A DNA stretch of 64,000 nt from Porphyrobacter sp. TH134 (GCF_002855495.1 NZ_PKRO01000012.1:16746-80745), one strand, 5' to 3'. Counted from the stretch's first letter, positions 25,158 to 34,172 are shown. Translations and numbers: made by a program. Notes: generated by a model not told the origin, from the sequence alone.

Positions 25158-26399
25158 ATGAACAAGCCCGAAGGCAACGTCTTTGCACCCGAAACGCTGA
25201 TCGATCCGTTCGACTATTACCGCGCCGTCCACGAAGCGGGGGTGGCCATCGAACACCTTGAGGGCATGAACACCTGGGTCGTCTATTCCTACGACCTGTG
25301 CAGCGAGGCGGCGGCCAAGCCTGACATCTTCTCGAACGATTTCACCGCCCTGATGGGCCGCGAGGCGGACGAGGACATTCAGGCGATCCTCGCCGAAGGC
25401 TGGCCCGATCTGCCCACCCTGCTGACCGCCGACGCGCCCGTCCATACTCGCAACCGCAAGCTGGTGAACCTCGCCTTCTCGGCCCCGCGCGTGAACGCGA
25501 TCGAGGCCGACATGCGGCAGAAATCGATCGACCTGATCGAAGCCTTTGCCGACCGGGGCCATTGCGAATTCGTCGAGGAATTCGGCGTGCCGCTGCCCGT
25601 CGCCATGATCGCAGGCCAGATCGGGCTCGATGATGATCCGGGGCGGGTGAAGCGCTGGTCCGACGCGGCGGTGGACCGGTTCAGCCAGATGGTCGATCAC
25701 GAGCGCAAGAAGGAATGCGCGCGCAGCCTCGTCGAGTTCCAGCACTACATCAAGGGACTGATCGATGACCGCAAGGCGAACGGCGGCAATGACCTGCTGA
25801 CCGATCTGGTCGAAGCGCGCATTGAAGGGGAAACCCCGCTCGAAGACCCGGAAATCATGTCGCTGATGCAGCAGTTCATGGTGGCGGGGAACGAGACCAC
25901 CACATCGACGCTGGCGGGCGGCCTGCTCCAGCTGATCCGCAATCCCGACCAGATGGCAAAGGCCAAGGCGGCCGCCGGCGGGCGCGATCCAAAGGTGCTC
26001 ATGAACCTCGTCGAGGAAGCGCTGCGCTACGAGACGCCGACGGCGGGCATGTGGCGCATCGTCAAGCAGGACACTGAACTTGGCGGCGTGGCGATCCCGG
26101 CAGGCGCGGTGGTGCAGCTGCGCTATGCGGCGGCCAACCGCGATCCGTCCAAATTCCCCAATCCCGACCGCTTTGACATCGAACGCGCCAATGCCCGCAC
26201 GCATCTCAGCTTCGGCAAGGGGCCGCATATGTGTGTGGGCAACATGCTGAGCCGCAAGGAAATGCTGGTCGCCTTCGACGAGTTGCTCGAACGGCTCGAT
26301 AATTTCGCCGTAGCGGATGAGAACGAAATCCGCATCCTGCCCAACATCCTGCTGCGGGGGGTGACCCACCTGCCGATCACTTTCACACGGAAAGCCTGA
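25158..26399 (+). CDS. Cytochrome P450
   Basis: A 413-residue soluble bacterial P450. The I-helix oxygen-binding motif is Ala243-Gly-Asn-Glu246-Thr247-Thr, ExxR is Glu287-Ala-Leu-Arg290, and the haem loop LSFGKGPHMCVGNMLSRKE carries Cys359 as the axial ligand. Bacterial class I P450s take electrons from a ferredoxin and reductase; none is encoded beside it. It sits between an LEH-like gene and acyl-CoA dehydrogenase, DUF35 and thiolase genes (stop at 26399, next start at 26401). This suggests hydroxylation of a cyclic or side-chain carbon before beta-oxidation-like cleavage. Start ATG 25158 was chosen over GTG 25137; neither has a strong Shine-Dalgarno. Confidence 0.93.
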   Translation: MNKPEGNVFAPETLIDPFDYYRAVHEAGVAIEHLEGMNTWVVYSYDLCSEAAAKPDIFSNDFTALMGREADEDIQAILAEGWPDLPTLLTADAPVHTRNRKLVNLAFSAPRVNAIEADMRQKSIDLIEAFADRGHCEFVEEFGVPLPVAMIAGQIGLDDDPGRVKRWSDAAVDRFSQMVDHERKKECARSLVEFQHYIKGLIDDRKANGGNDLLTDLVEARIEGETPLEDPEIMSLMQQFMVAGNETTTSTLAGGLLQLIRNPDQMAKAKAAAGGRDPKVLMNLVEEALRYETPTAGMWRIVKQDTELGGVAIPAGAVVQLRYAAANRDPSKFPNPDRFDIERANARTHLSFGKGPHMCVGNMLSRKEMLVAFDELLERLDNFAVADENEIRILPNILLRGVTHLPITFTRKA

Positions 26400-26400
26400 C

Positions 26401-27498
26401 ATGAATTTCGACCTGTCCGAGGAACAGGAAATGTTTGTGACCTCGGTGGAGCGCTTCGCCGCGCCCATTGATGTCGAGTGGCGGCGGCGCCTGCGCCTTT
26501 CGCCCACCGGCTATGACGCAAAGCGTTGGCACACCCTTGCCGAGCTGGGCATGATCGCGCTGGCTGCCAGCGAGGATGCAGGCGGCATGGGCGGCTCGGC
26601 AGTGGACCTTGCGCTGGTGTGCGAAGCGATCGGCAAGGCCAATGCGCCCGACCCCTTGCTTGAACATGGCATCCTCCCCGCTCTGCTGCTGGAGCGCGGG
26701 CAGGCGGACGATGTGCTGGCCAAAGATGCTTTGGAAGGCGTGCTGTCCGGCACGACCCTTGCGACCTTGGCGTGGACCGAACGGGGGCAACGCTACAGCA
26801 TCAAGGCCAAGGGGATGAAGGCCGAACAGGGCGCGGATGGCTTCACTCTCACCGGCGAGAAGACGATGGTGATGGGCGCGCTGCTAGCCGATCTGTTCAT
26901 CGTGACCGCCGACCTTGACGGCGAGACTGCGTGCTTGCTGGTGCCGAAGGACGCCCCTGGTCTGGACGTGCGCGCCTATCGCTTGGCTGACGGCAGCATC
27001 GCGGGCGAAATCAAGCTCACCCGCACGCCTGCCAGCGCACGGCTCATGCTGGACAGAGCGGCGCTCGATGCCATCATTGCTGACGTCCGGTTGTATGCGG
27101 CGGCCGAAATGGTCGGCCTCGGCCAGCGCCTTTTGGACGATACGCTGGCTTACGTGAAAGAGCGCGAACAGTTCGGCGTAGCGATCGGATCTTTTCAGGC
27201 CTTGCAGCACCGGTTGGTCGATTGCTACGCCCGCGAAGAACAATCCCGTTCAATGCTTTACCGCGCAGCATTGACCGACAGGGGCGACGCCGAAAAGTGG
27301 CAGCGCGCCGCCGCCGGGGCCAAGGCCTATATCGGCGAAAACGTCGATGCCATCGCCCGCGAGGCGGTGCAGATGCACGGCGGCATGGGGATCACCGATG
27401 AACTGGCCATCGGCCATGCACTGAAGCGCGTGCTGGTGCTCGCCCGCCTGTTTGGCGATGTTGACACCGTGCTTGCGGAATATGCGCTCGCAGCGTGA
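26401..27498 (+). CDS. Acyl-CoA dehydrogenase family protein
   Basis: A 365-residue flavoprotein. It has the N-terminal helical domain (EEQEMFVTSVERFA), a middle beta domain with GADGFTLTGEKTMVMGALLA, and the C-terminal helical domain ending QMHGGMGITDELAIGHALKR. It is shorter than the partner at 30696 (402 residues). Steroid/terpenoid side-chain degradation often uses alpha-beta heteromeric acyl-CoA dehydrogenases of unequal size, which is a possible reading. It begins one base after the P450 stop. It would introduce a double bond into an acyl-CoA intermediate. Confidence 0.88.
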   Translation: MNFDLSEEQEMFVTSVERFAAPIDVEWRRRLRLSPTGYDAKRWHTLAELGMIALAASEDAGGMGGSAVDLALVCEAIGKANAPDPLLEHGILPALLLERGQADDVLAKDALEGVLSGTTLATLAWTERGQRYSIKAKGMKAEQGADGFTLTGEKTMVMGALLADLFIVTADLDGETACLLVPKDAPGLDVRAYRLADGSIAGEIKLTRTPASARLMLDRAALDAIIADVRLYAAAEMVGLGQRLLDDTLAYVKEREQFGVAIGSFQALQHRLVDCYAREEQSRSMLYRAALTDRGDAEKWQRAAAGAKAYIGENVDAIAREAVQMHGGMGITDELAIGHALKRVLVLARLFGDVDTVLAEYALAA

Positions 27499-27524
27499 AC
27501 CGCGGGCCTGAGGGGAGCTGAACG

Positions 27525-27950
27525 ATGGGCGAAAAGATCGACCCGAACCTGTGGAGCGACGGGCCGCAGCCGCAGCTTATGGGCGGCAAGTTACCGTCGG
27601 GCCAGATCGTCTTCCCGATGCCGGTCGGCGATGCCGCGCAAGGCGTAGAGCCCCACAAGCTGTCGCGCCGCGGCACGCTGTGGTCGTGGACCTCACAGGG
27701 GTTCCTGCCGAAGGAGCCTTACGAAGGCCCCGGCAGCGGCCCCGGTGAAGGCCCGCCCGATTTCCAGCCGTTCCTGATCGGCTATGTCGAGCTGCCGGGC
27801 GAGGTGATCGTCGAAAGCCGGATCGTCGATGCGCGGCTGGAAGACCTCCACCTTGGCATGGAGCTTGAGTTCTGCGTCGTGCCCTTCAACGCGCGCTACG
27901 ACACCTTCGCCTTCCGTCCCGTTGCCGCAGCAGAAAGTCAGGCCGCATGA
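27525..27950 (+). CDS. DUF35 OB-fold protein (thiolase/lipid-transfer partner), zinc ribbon degenerate
   Basis: A 141-residue protein. The C-terminal OB-fold of the DUF35/ChsH2 group is visible (FLIGYVELPGEVIVESRIVD, then HLGMELEFCVVPF). The N-terminal zinc ribbon normally has four Cys, but here there are none (PQLMGGKLPSGQIVFPMP). DUF35 proteins pair with thiolase-like Ltp enzymes, here the overlapping next gene at 27947 (ATGA overlap). In the steroid-degrading Ltp2-ChsH2 pair the complex performs retro-aldol cleavage of a side chain. Expected to act in the cytosol with its partner. Confidence 0.85.
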   Translation: MGEKIDPNLWSDGPQPQLMGGKLPSGQIVFPMPVGDAAQGVEPHKLSRRGTLWSWTSQGFLPKEPYEGPGSGPGEGPPDFQPFLIGYVELPGEVIVESRIVDARLEDLHLGMELEFCVVPFNARYDTFAFRPVAAAESQAA

Positions 27951-29113
27951 GCGAGAATGTCTATATCATCGGCGCAGGCATCCACCCCTTCGGGCGCACA
28001 GACGGCCGGTCAGGCCGCGAGCAGGGGGTCTATGCGGTGCGCGAGGCCTTGGGCGATGCGGGGCTCGAATGGCCCGATATCGAGTGCGCCTATGGCGGCA
28101 GCGCGGCGGCGGGCAATGCCGACATCATGGTCAACGAGCTGGGCCTCACCAGCCTGCCGTTCACCAACGTGGCGAACGGCTGCGCCACCGGCGGCAGCGC
28201 GCTCGCCGCCTCGCAGCAGGCGATTGCGAGCGGGATGTATGATCTCGCGCTGGCGGTGGGCTTCGACAAGCACCCGAGGGGCGCGTTCAACGCCAAGCCT
28301 GCCGATTACGGCCTGCCCGAATGGTACGGTCAGACGGGCATGATGCTGACCACGCAGTTCTTCGCGCTCAAGATCCAGCGCTACATGCAACTCCACGGCA
28401 TCAGCCGCACGACGCTGGGCCGCGTCGCCGAAAAGGCCTTTCGCAACGGAACGATCACGCCCCACGCATGGCGGCGCAGCCCGGTCGATCTCGACACGAT
28501 CATGAATGCGCCGATGATCAATGACCCGCTGACGAAGTATATGTTCTGCTCGCCGGCCGAGGGCGCGGTGGCGCTGATCCTCGCGTCCGAGAAGAAAATG
28601 CGGGAACTGGGCGCAGACGGGGTGAAGATCCGCGCGGTGTCGGTGAAGACCCGCCCACCCAATTCGTTCGAGGTGTTCCAGGCCAGCATCAGCATCGAAG
28701 AAGGCGGCAAGCCCACGGTCCTCGCCTCCAAGGCGGCGTTCGAGAAGGCCGGGATCGGGCCGGAGGACATCTCCGTCGCGCAATTGCAGGACACCGAGAG
28801 CGGCGCGGAAATCATGCACATGGCCGAAAACGGCTTCTGCAAGGACGGCGAGCAGGAGGAATGGCTCGCCAATGGCTGGACCGAGATCGGGGGCGGGAAG
28901 CTGCCCGTGAACACCGATGGCGGGTGCCTTGCCTGCGGGGAGCCGATTGGCGCTTCGGGCCTGCGACAGGTCTATGAAAACGTGACCCAGCTGCGCGGCC
29001 GCGCGGGTGAGCGACAGGTGCCCGAAAAGAATGGGCGCAAGGTGAGGTTCGGCTACTCCCACGTCTACGGCGCCCCCGGCCTGTCCGGCGTCGCGATTCT
29101 GGAACGCGAATGA
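27947..29113 (+). CDS. Thiolase-like protein of the lipid-transfer (Ltp/SCP-x) group
   Basis: A 388-residue thiolase-fold protein. The N-terminal nucleophile region NVANGCATGGSAL has Cys79. The C-terminal active-site motif normally written GHP-x-G-x-x-G reads GEPIGASG, with Glu332 in place of the catalytic His; Cys330 precedes it (GGCLACGEP). This departure from true thiolases matches the lipid-transfer/retro-aldolase group that works with DUF35 proteins rather than Claisen thiolases. Overlap with the DUF35 gene and the following SDR gene (ATGA, 29110) indicates one operon. It probably cleaves a C-C bond of a branched or cyclic acyl-CoA. Confidence 0.86.
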   Translation: MSENVYIIGAGIHPFGRTDGRSGREQGVYAVREALGDAGLEWPDIECAYGGSAAAGNADIMVNELGLTSLPFTNVANGCATGGSALAASQQAIASGMYDLALAVGFDKHPRGAFNAKPADYGLPEWYGQTGMMLTTQFFALKIQRYMQLHGISRTTLGRVAEKAFRNGTITPHAWRRSPVDLDTIMNAPMINDPLTKYMFCSPAEGAVALILASEKKMRELGADGVKIRAVSVKTRPPNSFEVFQASISIEEGGKPTVLASKAAFEKAGIGPEDISVAQLQDTESGAEIMHMAENGFCKDGEQEEWLANGWTEIGGGKLPVNTDGGCLACGEPIGASGLRQVYENVTQLRGRAGERQVPEKNGRKVRFGYSHVYGAPGLSGVAILERE

Positions 29114-29883
29114 CGGGTCGGATGCAGGGCAAGGTCGCGCTGGTTTCAGGCGGCGCGGAGGGGATCGGCGAGGCGGTCGCACGGCTGATCGTGGCCGAGG
29201 GCGGCAGCGTGATGCTCGGCGATGTGCAGCTGGAAAAGGCGCAAGGCTTGGCCGCTGAACTGGGTGAGCGGGCGGCGGCATGCCTGCTCGATGTGCGTCA
29301 CCTCGCGCAATGGGAGGCCGCCGTCGCCGCCACCCTCTCGCGCTTCGGCAAGCTCACGGTGCTCTGCAACATCGCGGGCATCTCCGAACCCGGTAATGTG
29401 CCCGATGGCGCGCTCGACGTGTGGGAGCGCACTATCGACATCAACCTCCACGGCCCCTTCTACGGGATGCGCGCCGCGATCCCGGCAATGGAGGCGAGCG
29501 GGGAGGCCTGCGCCATCGTCAACATCGGCTCGATGATCGCGATGCGCCCCGCGAGCTTCGTGGCGGCCTACTCAGCGTCCAAAACCGGCCTCAGAGGCCT
29601 CACGCAGTCCGTCGCGCTCGACCTTGCCGAACGCGGCCTGCCGATCCGCGTCAACATGGTCCACCCCGGCGCGATCCGCACGCCGATGTACAACCGTTAC
29701 AAGTTCTCCGGCGCCGACACCCCTGAGAACATCGAGACCAATTTTGCCGCCACCCACCCGATGAACCGCATCGGCGAGCCCGAGGAGGTTGCCCGCGCGG
29801 TGGTCTTCCTCGCCTCCGATGACGCGAGTTTCACCACTGGCTGCGATCTCACCGTCGACGGCGGCGGCAGCATCAGGAGCTGA
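29110..29883 (+). CDS. Short-chain dehydrogenase/reductase
   Basis: A 257-residue classical SDR. VSGGAEGIGEA is at residues 12-22, the NAG motif is varied to CNIAG (86-90), and the triad is Ser141, Tyr154, Lys158 (YSASK). Asp38 (LGDVQ) predicts NAD. The C-terminal LTVDGGGSIRS is typical. Overlaps the thiolase-like stop by 4 bp and is followed after one base by the second ThuA-like gene. Likely oxidises a 3-hydroxyacyl-CoA or ring hydroxyl in the same pathway. Confidence 0.9.
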   Translation: MTGRMQGKVALVSGGAEGIGEAVARLIVAEGGSVMLGDVQLEKAQGLAAELGERAAACLLDVRHLAQWEAAVAATLSRFGKLTVLCNIAGISEPGNVPDGALDVWERTIDINLHGPFYGMRAAIPAMEASGEACAIVNIGSMIAMRPASFVAAYSASKTGLRGLTQSVALDLAERGLPIRVNMVHPGAIRTPMYNRYKFSGADTPENIETNFAATHPMNRIGEPEEVARAVVFLASDDASFTTGCDLTVDGGGSIRS

Positions 29884-29884
29884 C

Positions 29885-30640
29885 ATGGCAGAGCAACCCG
29901 CCACCCGGATCGACGCGCATTTCATCGCCGCGGGCAAGTATCACGATATCGACTACCCCCGGCTTGAAATCCTCAAGCTGCTGGCAGAGCACCCTCACAT
30001 CCGCACCACCGTGGCGGCGGACTATTCGGGGCTCGAGCGGCTCGACCAGTGCCGCTTCCTCATCACCTATACCTGCGATCTGATGCCAACCCCGGAACAG
30101 GCCGCGCAGCTGAAAGCGTGGCTGGAGAAGGGCGGCAAGTGGATGGCGCTCCACGGCACCAACTCGATCCTCGTCTTCACGGCCGATGGGCTGGTGGATG
30201 CGCCTGACGATCGGCCCGACGTGATGGAAATGCTCGGCACGCAATTTGTCGCCCACCCGCCGATCGACAAGTTCCCGGTCGAGGTCGTGAACAAGGATCA
30301 CGAACTCACGCGCGGCATCGAGGATTTCGAAGTGGTGGACGAGCTCTACCTCTCCAAGACCACCGCGCCCATCGAAACCCTGATGCAGACCACCTTCGAA
30401 GGCGAGGCGACCGGTTTCACCCACAGCCAGTGGGACAAGACCACGGTCCCTATCGTTTATACGAGGGATATTGGCGCGGGACGCATAGTATACAACGCCT
30501 TGGGGCATTGCCGCGGGCATTATGATCTTCCGGGAATGGCCGATTTCTACCCGCACAAGGAAATGTGCGCGTGGAATTATGATGTCTATTACGATCTGCT
30601 GCGGCGCACGATTGCGTGGGCCATGCGGGAGGGGAAGTGA
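29885..30640 (+). CDS. ThuA-like protein, second copy
   Basis: A 251-residue ThuA-domain protein. It has an N-terminal GKYHDIDYPRLEILKLLAEH, GGKWMALHGTNSIL as the HG segment, and a C-terminal GRIVYNALGHCRGHYD and WAMREGK typical of ThuA. It keeps the His-Gly (ALHG) and a late Gly-His (LGH) more clearly than the copy at 23928. The two copies bracket the P450-dehydrogenase-thiolase set. Reaction unknown; it may be an isomerase or hydrolase partner of the pathway. Confidence 0.82.
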   Translation: MAEQPATRIDAHFIAAGKYHDIDYPRLEILKLLAEHPHIRTTVAADYSGLERLDQCRFLITYTCDLMPTPEQAAQLKAWLEKGGKWMALHGTNSILVFTADGLVDAPDDRPDVMEMLGTQFVAHPPIDKFPVEVVNKDHELTRGIEDFEVVDELYLSKTTAPIETLMQTTFEGEATGFTHSQWDKTTVPIVYTRDIGAGRIVYNALGHCRGHYDLPGMADFYPHKEMCAWNYDVYYDLLRRTIAWAMREGK

Positions 30641-30695
30641 AGCTGGCCGGGGCTAAATGCCGTAGCTTGCGGTATCGCGAACGGGATTGATTGAC

Positions 30696-31904
30696 ATGGA
30701 CATGGACTTCTCCCCCGAGGACATCGCCTTCCGCGAGGAAGTGCGCGCGTTCCTCGCCGACAACCTGCCCGAACGGCTGCGCGACGGCGCGCGCCGCACC
30801 CCCGGCGTGTTCGTCGAGCCCGATATCGGGATGGAATGGCACCGCATCCTCTACCGGCAAGGCTGGGTTGCCCCGCACTGGCCCAAGGAAGACGGCGGCA
30901 CCGGCTGGACACCGACCCAGAAATTCATCTTCGAAAAGGAATGCGCGCTGGCCGGTGCACCCGCGCTTGCGATCCTCGGCCTGCGCCTCGTCGGCCCGGT
31001 GATCTGCGAATTCGGCACCCCCGAGCAGAAAGCGCGCTTCCTGCCCGGCATCCTGTCGGGTGACGATTACTGGTGCCAGGGATATTCCGAGCCCGGCAGC
31101 GGATCGGACCTTGCCAGCCTCAAGACCAGCGCGCGGCTGGAGGGCGATGAATACATCATCAACGGCTCCAAGATCTGGACCACCCACGCCCACCACGCCG
31201 ACTGGATCTTCGCTCTGGTGCGCACCGATGCGACCGTCAAGAAGCAGGCCGGGATCAGCTTCCTGCTGGTGCCGATGGACCAGCCGGGCGTGTCGGTCAC
31301 CCCGATCCATTCGATGTCAGGCGATCACGAAGTGAACGCGGTGTTCTTCACCGATGCGCGCACCTCGGCCGACAATCGCATCGGGGCCGAGGGCGCCGGG
31401 TGGACCATCGCCAAGTTCCTGCTGGAGAACGAGCGCGGCGGATCATGCTATGCCCCGCGCCTGCTGCAATCCATCGGGCGGCTGGAGACGCTGGCGCAAA
31501 GCCAGCCTTCGGGCGTCAATGGCGCGATTGCGCATGACCCGCGCTTCCGCGACAAGCTCGCCCGTGTGCGGCTGGAAGCCGAGGCGCTGGAAGTGACCGA
31601 ACTGCGCATCCTCGCCGAACTCGCCAAGGGCCGCGCGCCCGGACCGCAGACCTCGCTGGTGAAATTGCTCGGCTCGAATATCGGCCAGCAGGTCGATGTG
31701 CTCAGGCTCGAACTGCTTGGCCCCGACGCGCTGCAACTGCCGCTGGAGCGCCCGCTCTACGGCAACGAGGCGCCCGAACCCGTGGGCAGCGAATATGCCC
31801 AGACCGCGATGGGCAAATACCTCAACAACCGCGCCTCGACGATCTTCGGCGGCTCGGACGAGGTGCAGAAGAACATCATCGCCAAGACCGTGCTGGGGCT
31901 TTGA
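30696..31904 (+). CDS. Acyl-CoA dehydrogenase
   Basis: A 402-residue protein; start ATG 30696 was chosen over the in-frame TTG 30687. It has the FAD-binding WCQGYSEPGSGSDLASLKTS, then GSKIWTTHAHHADW, and a C-terminal TIFGGSDEVQKNIIAKTVLG. All three domains are full length. It comes after the second ThuA-like gene and before the dienoyl-reductase-like gene, so one unit holds oxidation and reduction steps. It probably pairs with the shorter dehydrogenase at 26401. Confidence 0.92.
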   Translation: MDMDFSPEDIAFREEVRAFLADNLPERLRDGARRTPGVFVEPDIGMEWHRILYRQGWVAPHWPKEDGGTGWTPTQKFIFEKECALAGAPALAILGLRLVGPVICEFGTPEQKARFLPGILSGDDYWCQGYSEPGSGSDLASLKTSARLEGDEYIINGSKIWTTHAHHADWIFALVRTDATVKKQAGISFLLVPMDQPGVSVTPIHSMSGDHEVNAVFFTDARTSADNRIGAEGAGWTIAKFLLENERGGSCYAPRLLQSIGRLETLAQSQPSGVNGAIAHDPRFRDKLARVRLEAEALEVTELRILAELAKGRAPGPQTSLVKLLGSNIGQQVDVLRLELLGPDALQLPLERPLYGNEAPEPVGSEYAQTAMGKYLNNRASTIFGGSDEVQKNIIAKTVLGL

Positions 31905-31910
31905 CTTAAT

Positions 31911-32033
31911 CTCCCCTCCCCCTGGGGAGGGGCCGGGGGTGGGGGCACCGCCCCTAGCGAAAGCAGACCCCCCATCCCAACCGTTGGCCCACCAGCGGGC
32001 CGCCTTCGGCTCCCCCCGTGGGGAAGGGCTTTT
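31911..32033. repeat. Intergenic hairpin-rich element (ctccccctggggag family)
   Basis: CTCCCCTCCCCCTGGGGAGG (31911-31930) is a near-palindrome, followed by GGGGTGGGGGC, and the far side reads TCCCCCCGTGGGGAAGGGCT. It resembles the region at 50058-50166 (CTCCCCTCCCCGTGGGGAGG). Both lie directly after a gene's stop, so the hairpins may end transcription. Here the next gene starts 17 bp beyond. Confidence 0.65.
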
Positions 32034-32049
32034 TGCGAGGACACGACCA

Positions 32050-32952
32050 ATGGACGCTTCGAAACTGATGTTCCGCGACGGGTTGATGGCGGGCGAGCGC
32101 ATTCTCGTCACCGGCGGGGGCACGGGCCTCGGGCGCGAGATGGCCGAGGCGTTCCTGAAGCTGGGCGCGACCGTCTACATCTGCGGCCGCCGCCAGAACA
32201 AGCTGGATGAGACCGCAGCGGAACTGACCGCGCTGCATGGTGGGAAGATCGTCGGCATGGCCTGCGACATCCGCGATGCCGACGCGATCCATGCGATGGT
32301 GGACGCAATCTGGGCCGATGGCGGCGCGCTGACGGGCGTGGTCAACAACGCGGCCGGCAACTTCATCAGCCGCACCGAAGACCTGTCGGTGGGCGGCTTC
32401 AACGCCATTGCCGATATCGTGATGCGCGGCACGTTCTATGTCACGCTCGACATCGGCAAGCGGTTGATTGCCGAGAAGAAGCGCGCAAGCTTCCTGTCGA
32501 TCCTTACCACCTGGGTGTGGTCGGGCAGCGCCTTCGTGGTGCCCTCGGCCATGTCGAAGACCGCGATCAACGCCATGACCCAGAGCCTCGCGACCGAGTG
32601 GGGCCGCTATGGCCTGCGCTTCAACGCCATCGCGCCGGGCCTCTTCCCGACCAAGGGCATGAGCGCGCGGCTGCATCCGGGCGGCGCGGGCGGCAATTCG
32701 GGCAACAGCCTGAACCCGATGGGCCGTGCGGGCGAGATGCACGAACTCGCCAATCTCGCGGTGTTCCTGATGGGCCCCGGCGCGGAATATGTGAACGGCC
32801 AGACCATCGCCATCGACGGCGCGGGCTTTCAGGCCAATGGCGGGACATTCTACCCGATGCTCAGCGCGCTCGGCGATGCCGAATGGGAGCAGATGCGCGC
32901 GATGATCAAGGGCACCAACGAGAAGGACAAGGCCGACCGGACGGTCGGTTAG
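32050..32952 (+). CDS. SDR, 2,4-dienoyl-CoA-reductase-like
   Basis: A 300-residue SDR. The cofactor motif VTGGGTGLGRE is present, but the classical Tyr-x3-Lys is replaced in a region reading TTWVWSGSAFVVPSAMSKTA, with Ser and Lys where Tyr and Lys would be. This is the arrangement seen in peroxisomal-type 2,4-dienoyl-CoA reductases, which use a different Tyr. It ends with TIAIDGAGFQANGGTFYPML. Follows the acyl-CoA dehydrogenase gene after a repeat element. Its 3' end overlaps the convergent kynureninase stop by 3 bp. Confidence 0.85.
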   Translation: MDASKLMFRDGLMAGERILVTGGGTGLGREMAEAFLKLGATVYICGRRQNKLDETAAELTALHGGKIVGMACDIRDADAIHAMVDAIWADGGALTGVVNNAAGNFISRTEDLSVGGFNAIADIVMRGTFYVTLDIGKRLIAEKKRASFLSILTTWVWSGSAFVVPSAMSKTAINAMTQSLATEWGRYGLRFNAIAPGLFPTKGMSARLHPGGAGGNSGNSLNPMGRAGEMHELANLAVFLMGPGAEYVNGQTIAIDGAGFQANGGTFYPMLSALGDAEWEQMRAMIKGTNEKDKADRTVG

Positions 32953-34172
32953 GTCACCGCCGCGCGCTGGTTGAATTCTTCGCGCTGCCATTCACCGCTC
33001 GCCAGCACCTCGGCGAGGTGGCGGGCTGCGGCGGCCATGTCGGCGAAGCTCAGATAGGCAGGCGCAAAGCCCAGCCGCAGCACATCGGGCGCGCGGAAAT
33101 CACCGATCACGCCGCGCGCGATCAGGGCCTGGCAGATGGCGTAGGCCTCGGGGTGACGGAAGGAGAGCTGACTGCCCCTGTCAGCGCTGCGCGCCGGGCT
33201 GACCTGTTCCAGCGTCACGTCATGCGCCATCAGGCTTTCAAGGAAGAACTCCGACAGCGCCTGCGACTTTTCATACAATCGCGCCACGCCAATCTCTGCG
33301 ATCAGATCCACGCCCACTTCCAGCGCCGCCAGTCCCAGTACCGGAGGCGTGCCGCATTGCAGCCGGTCGATCCCCGGCGCGCCCTCGTAATCGTCATCGA
33401 AGGCGAACGGCGCAGCATGGCCGAACCAGCCGGTCAGCGGTTGCTGAAGGCTCGCCTGATGTCGCTCGGCGACAAAGGCAAAGGCCGGCGCGCCCGGCCC
33501 GCCGCACAGGTATTTGTAGCCGCAGCCCACCGCGAAGTCAGCATTTGCGCCGTTCAGATCAATCGGCAGCGCGCCGGTAGAATGCGACAGATCCCACAGC
33601 ACCAGCGCGCCCGCCTCATGCGCGGCGCGGGTCAGGGCGGCCATGTCATGCAGCGCGCCGGTTTTGTAATGGGCGTGGGTGAGCATCAGCAGCGCGACAT
33701 CGCTGTCCAGCGCCTCGGCCAGCCTGCCCCGCTCCGCCAGCCGCCGCGTGGCGAGGCCTTGCGCTTCCAACCCGGCGATCATGTAGAGATCGGTCGGGAA
33801 ATTGCCCGGTTCGGACAGCACCGCCTTGCGGCCGGGCCGCATGGCAAGCGCCGCCGCGATCAGCTTGAACAGGTTCACGCTGGTGGAATCGCAGGCGATC
33901 ACTTCGCCGGGCGCAGCGCCGATCAAGGGCGCAATCTTGGCCCCGACCCGGCCCGCGGCCGCAAACCATCCGGCGCTGTTCCATGACCGGATCAGCCCGT
34001 CGCCCCATTCATGCGCGATCACCTGCTGCAAGACCTGCGGTGTCGCAACGGGGAGCGCGCCGAGGGAATTGCCGTCGAGATAGATGATCCCTTGGGGCAA
34101 GGTAAATCGCGCGCGATAGGCTGCCAGCGCATCGGCAGCGTCACGCTCGCAGGCGCGGTCTTCGGGCGTCAT
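32949..34172 (-). CDS. kynU: Kynureninase
   Basis: A 407-residue PLP enzyme of the fold-type I aminotransferase group, from ATG 34172. The PLP lysine is Lys220 in GCGYKYLCGGPG. Asp194 and His197 (VLWDLSHSTG) contact the cofactor, and the N-terminal YLDGNSLGALP and later RLQCGTPPVLGLAAL are kynureninase marks. It hydrolyses kynurenine to anthranilate and alanine, or 3-hydroxykynurenine to 3-hydroxyanthranilate, for tryptophan breakdown or NAD synthesis. No tryptophan dioxygenase or formamidase gene is in the window. The reading frame is open upstream to 34256 but the family begins near this Met. Confidence 0.93.
   Translation of the reverse strand: MTPEDRACERDAADALAAYRARFTLPQGIIYLDGNSLGALPVATPQVLQQVIAHEWGDGLIRSWNSAGWFAAAGRVGAKIAPLIGAAPGEVIACDSTSVNLFKLIAAALAMRPGRKAVLSEPGNFPTDLYMIAGLEAQGLATRRLAERGRLAEALDSDVALLMLTHAHYKTGALHDMAALTRAAHEAGALVLWDLSHSTGALPIDLNGANADFAVGCGYKYLCGGPGAPAFAFVAERHQASLQQPLTGWFGHAAPFAFDDDYEGAPGIDRLQCGTPPVLGLAALEVGVDLIAEIGVARLYEKSQALSEFFLESLMAHDVTLEQVSPARSADRGSQLSFRHPEAYAICQALIARGVIGDFRAPDVLRLGFAPAYLSFADMAAAARHLAEVLASGEWQREEFNQRAAVT

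Noticed and set aside
25125..26507. A 460-codon reverse frame opposite the P450 gene
   Set aside because: The forward strand has complete P450 motifs; the reverse frame shows no family pattern.
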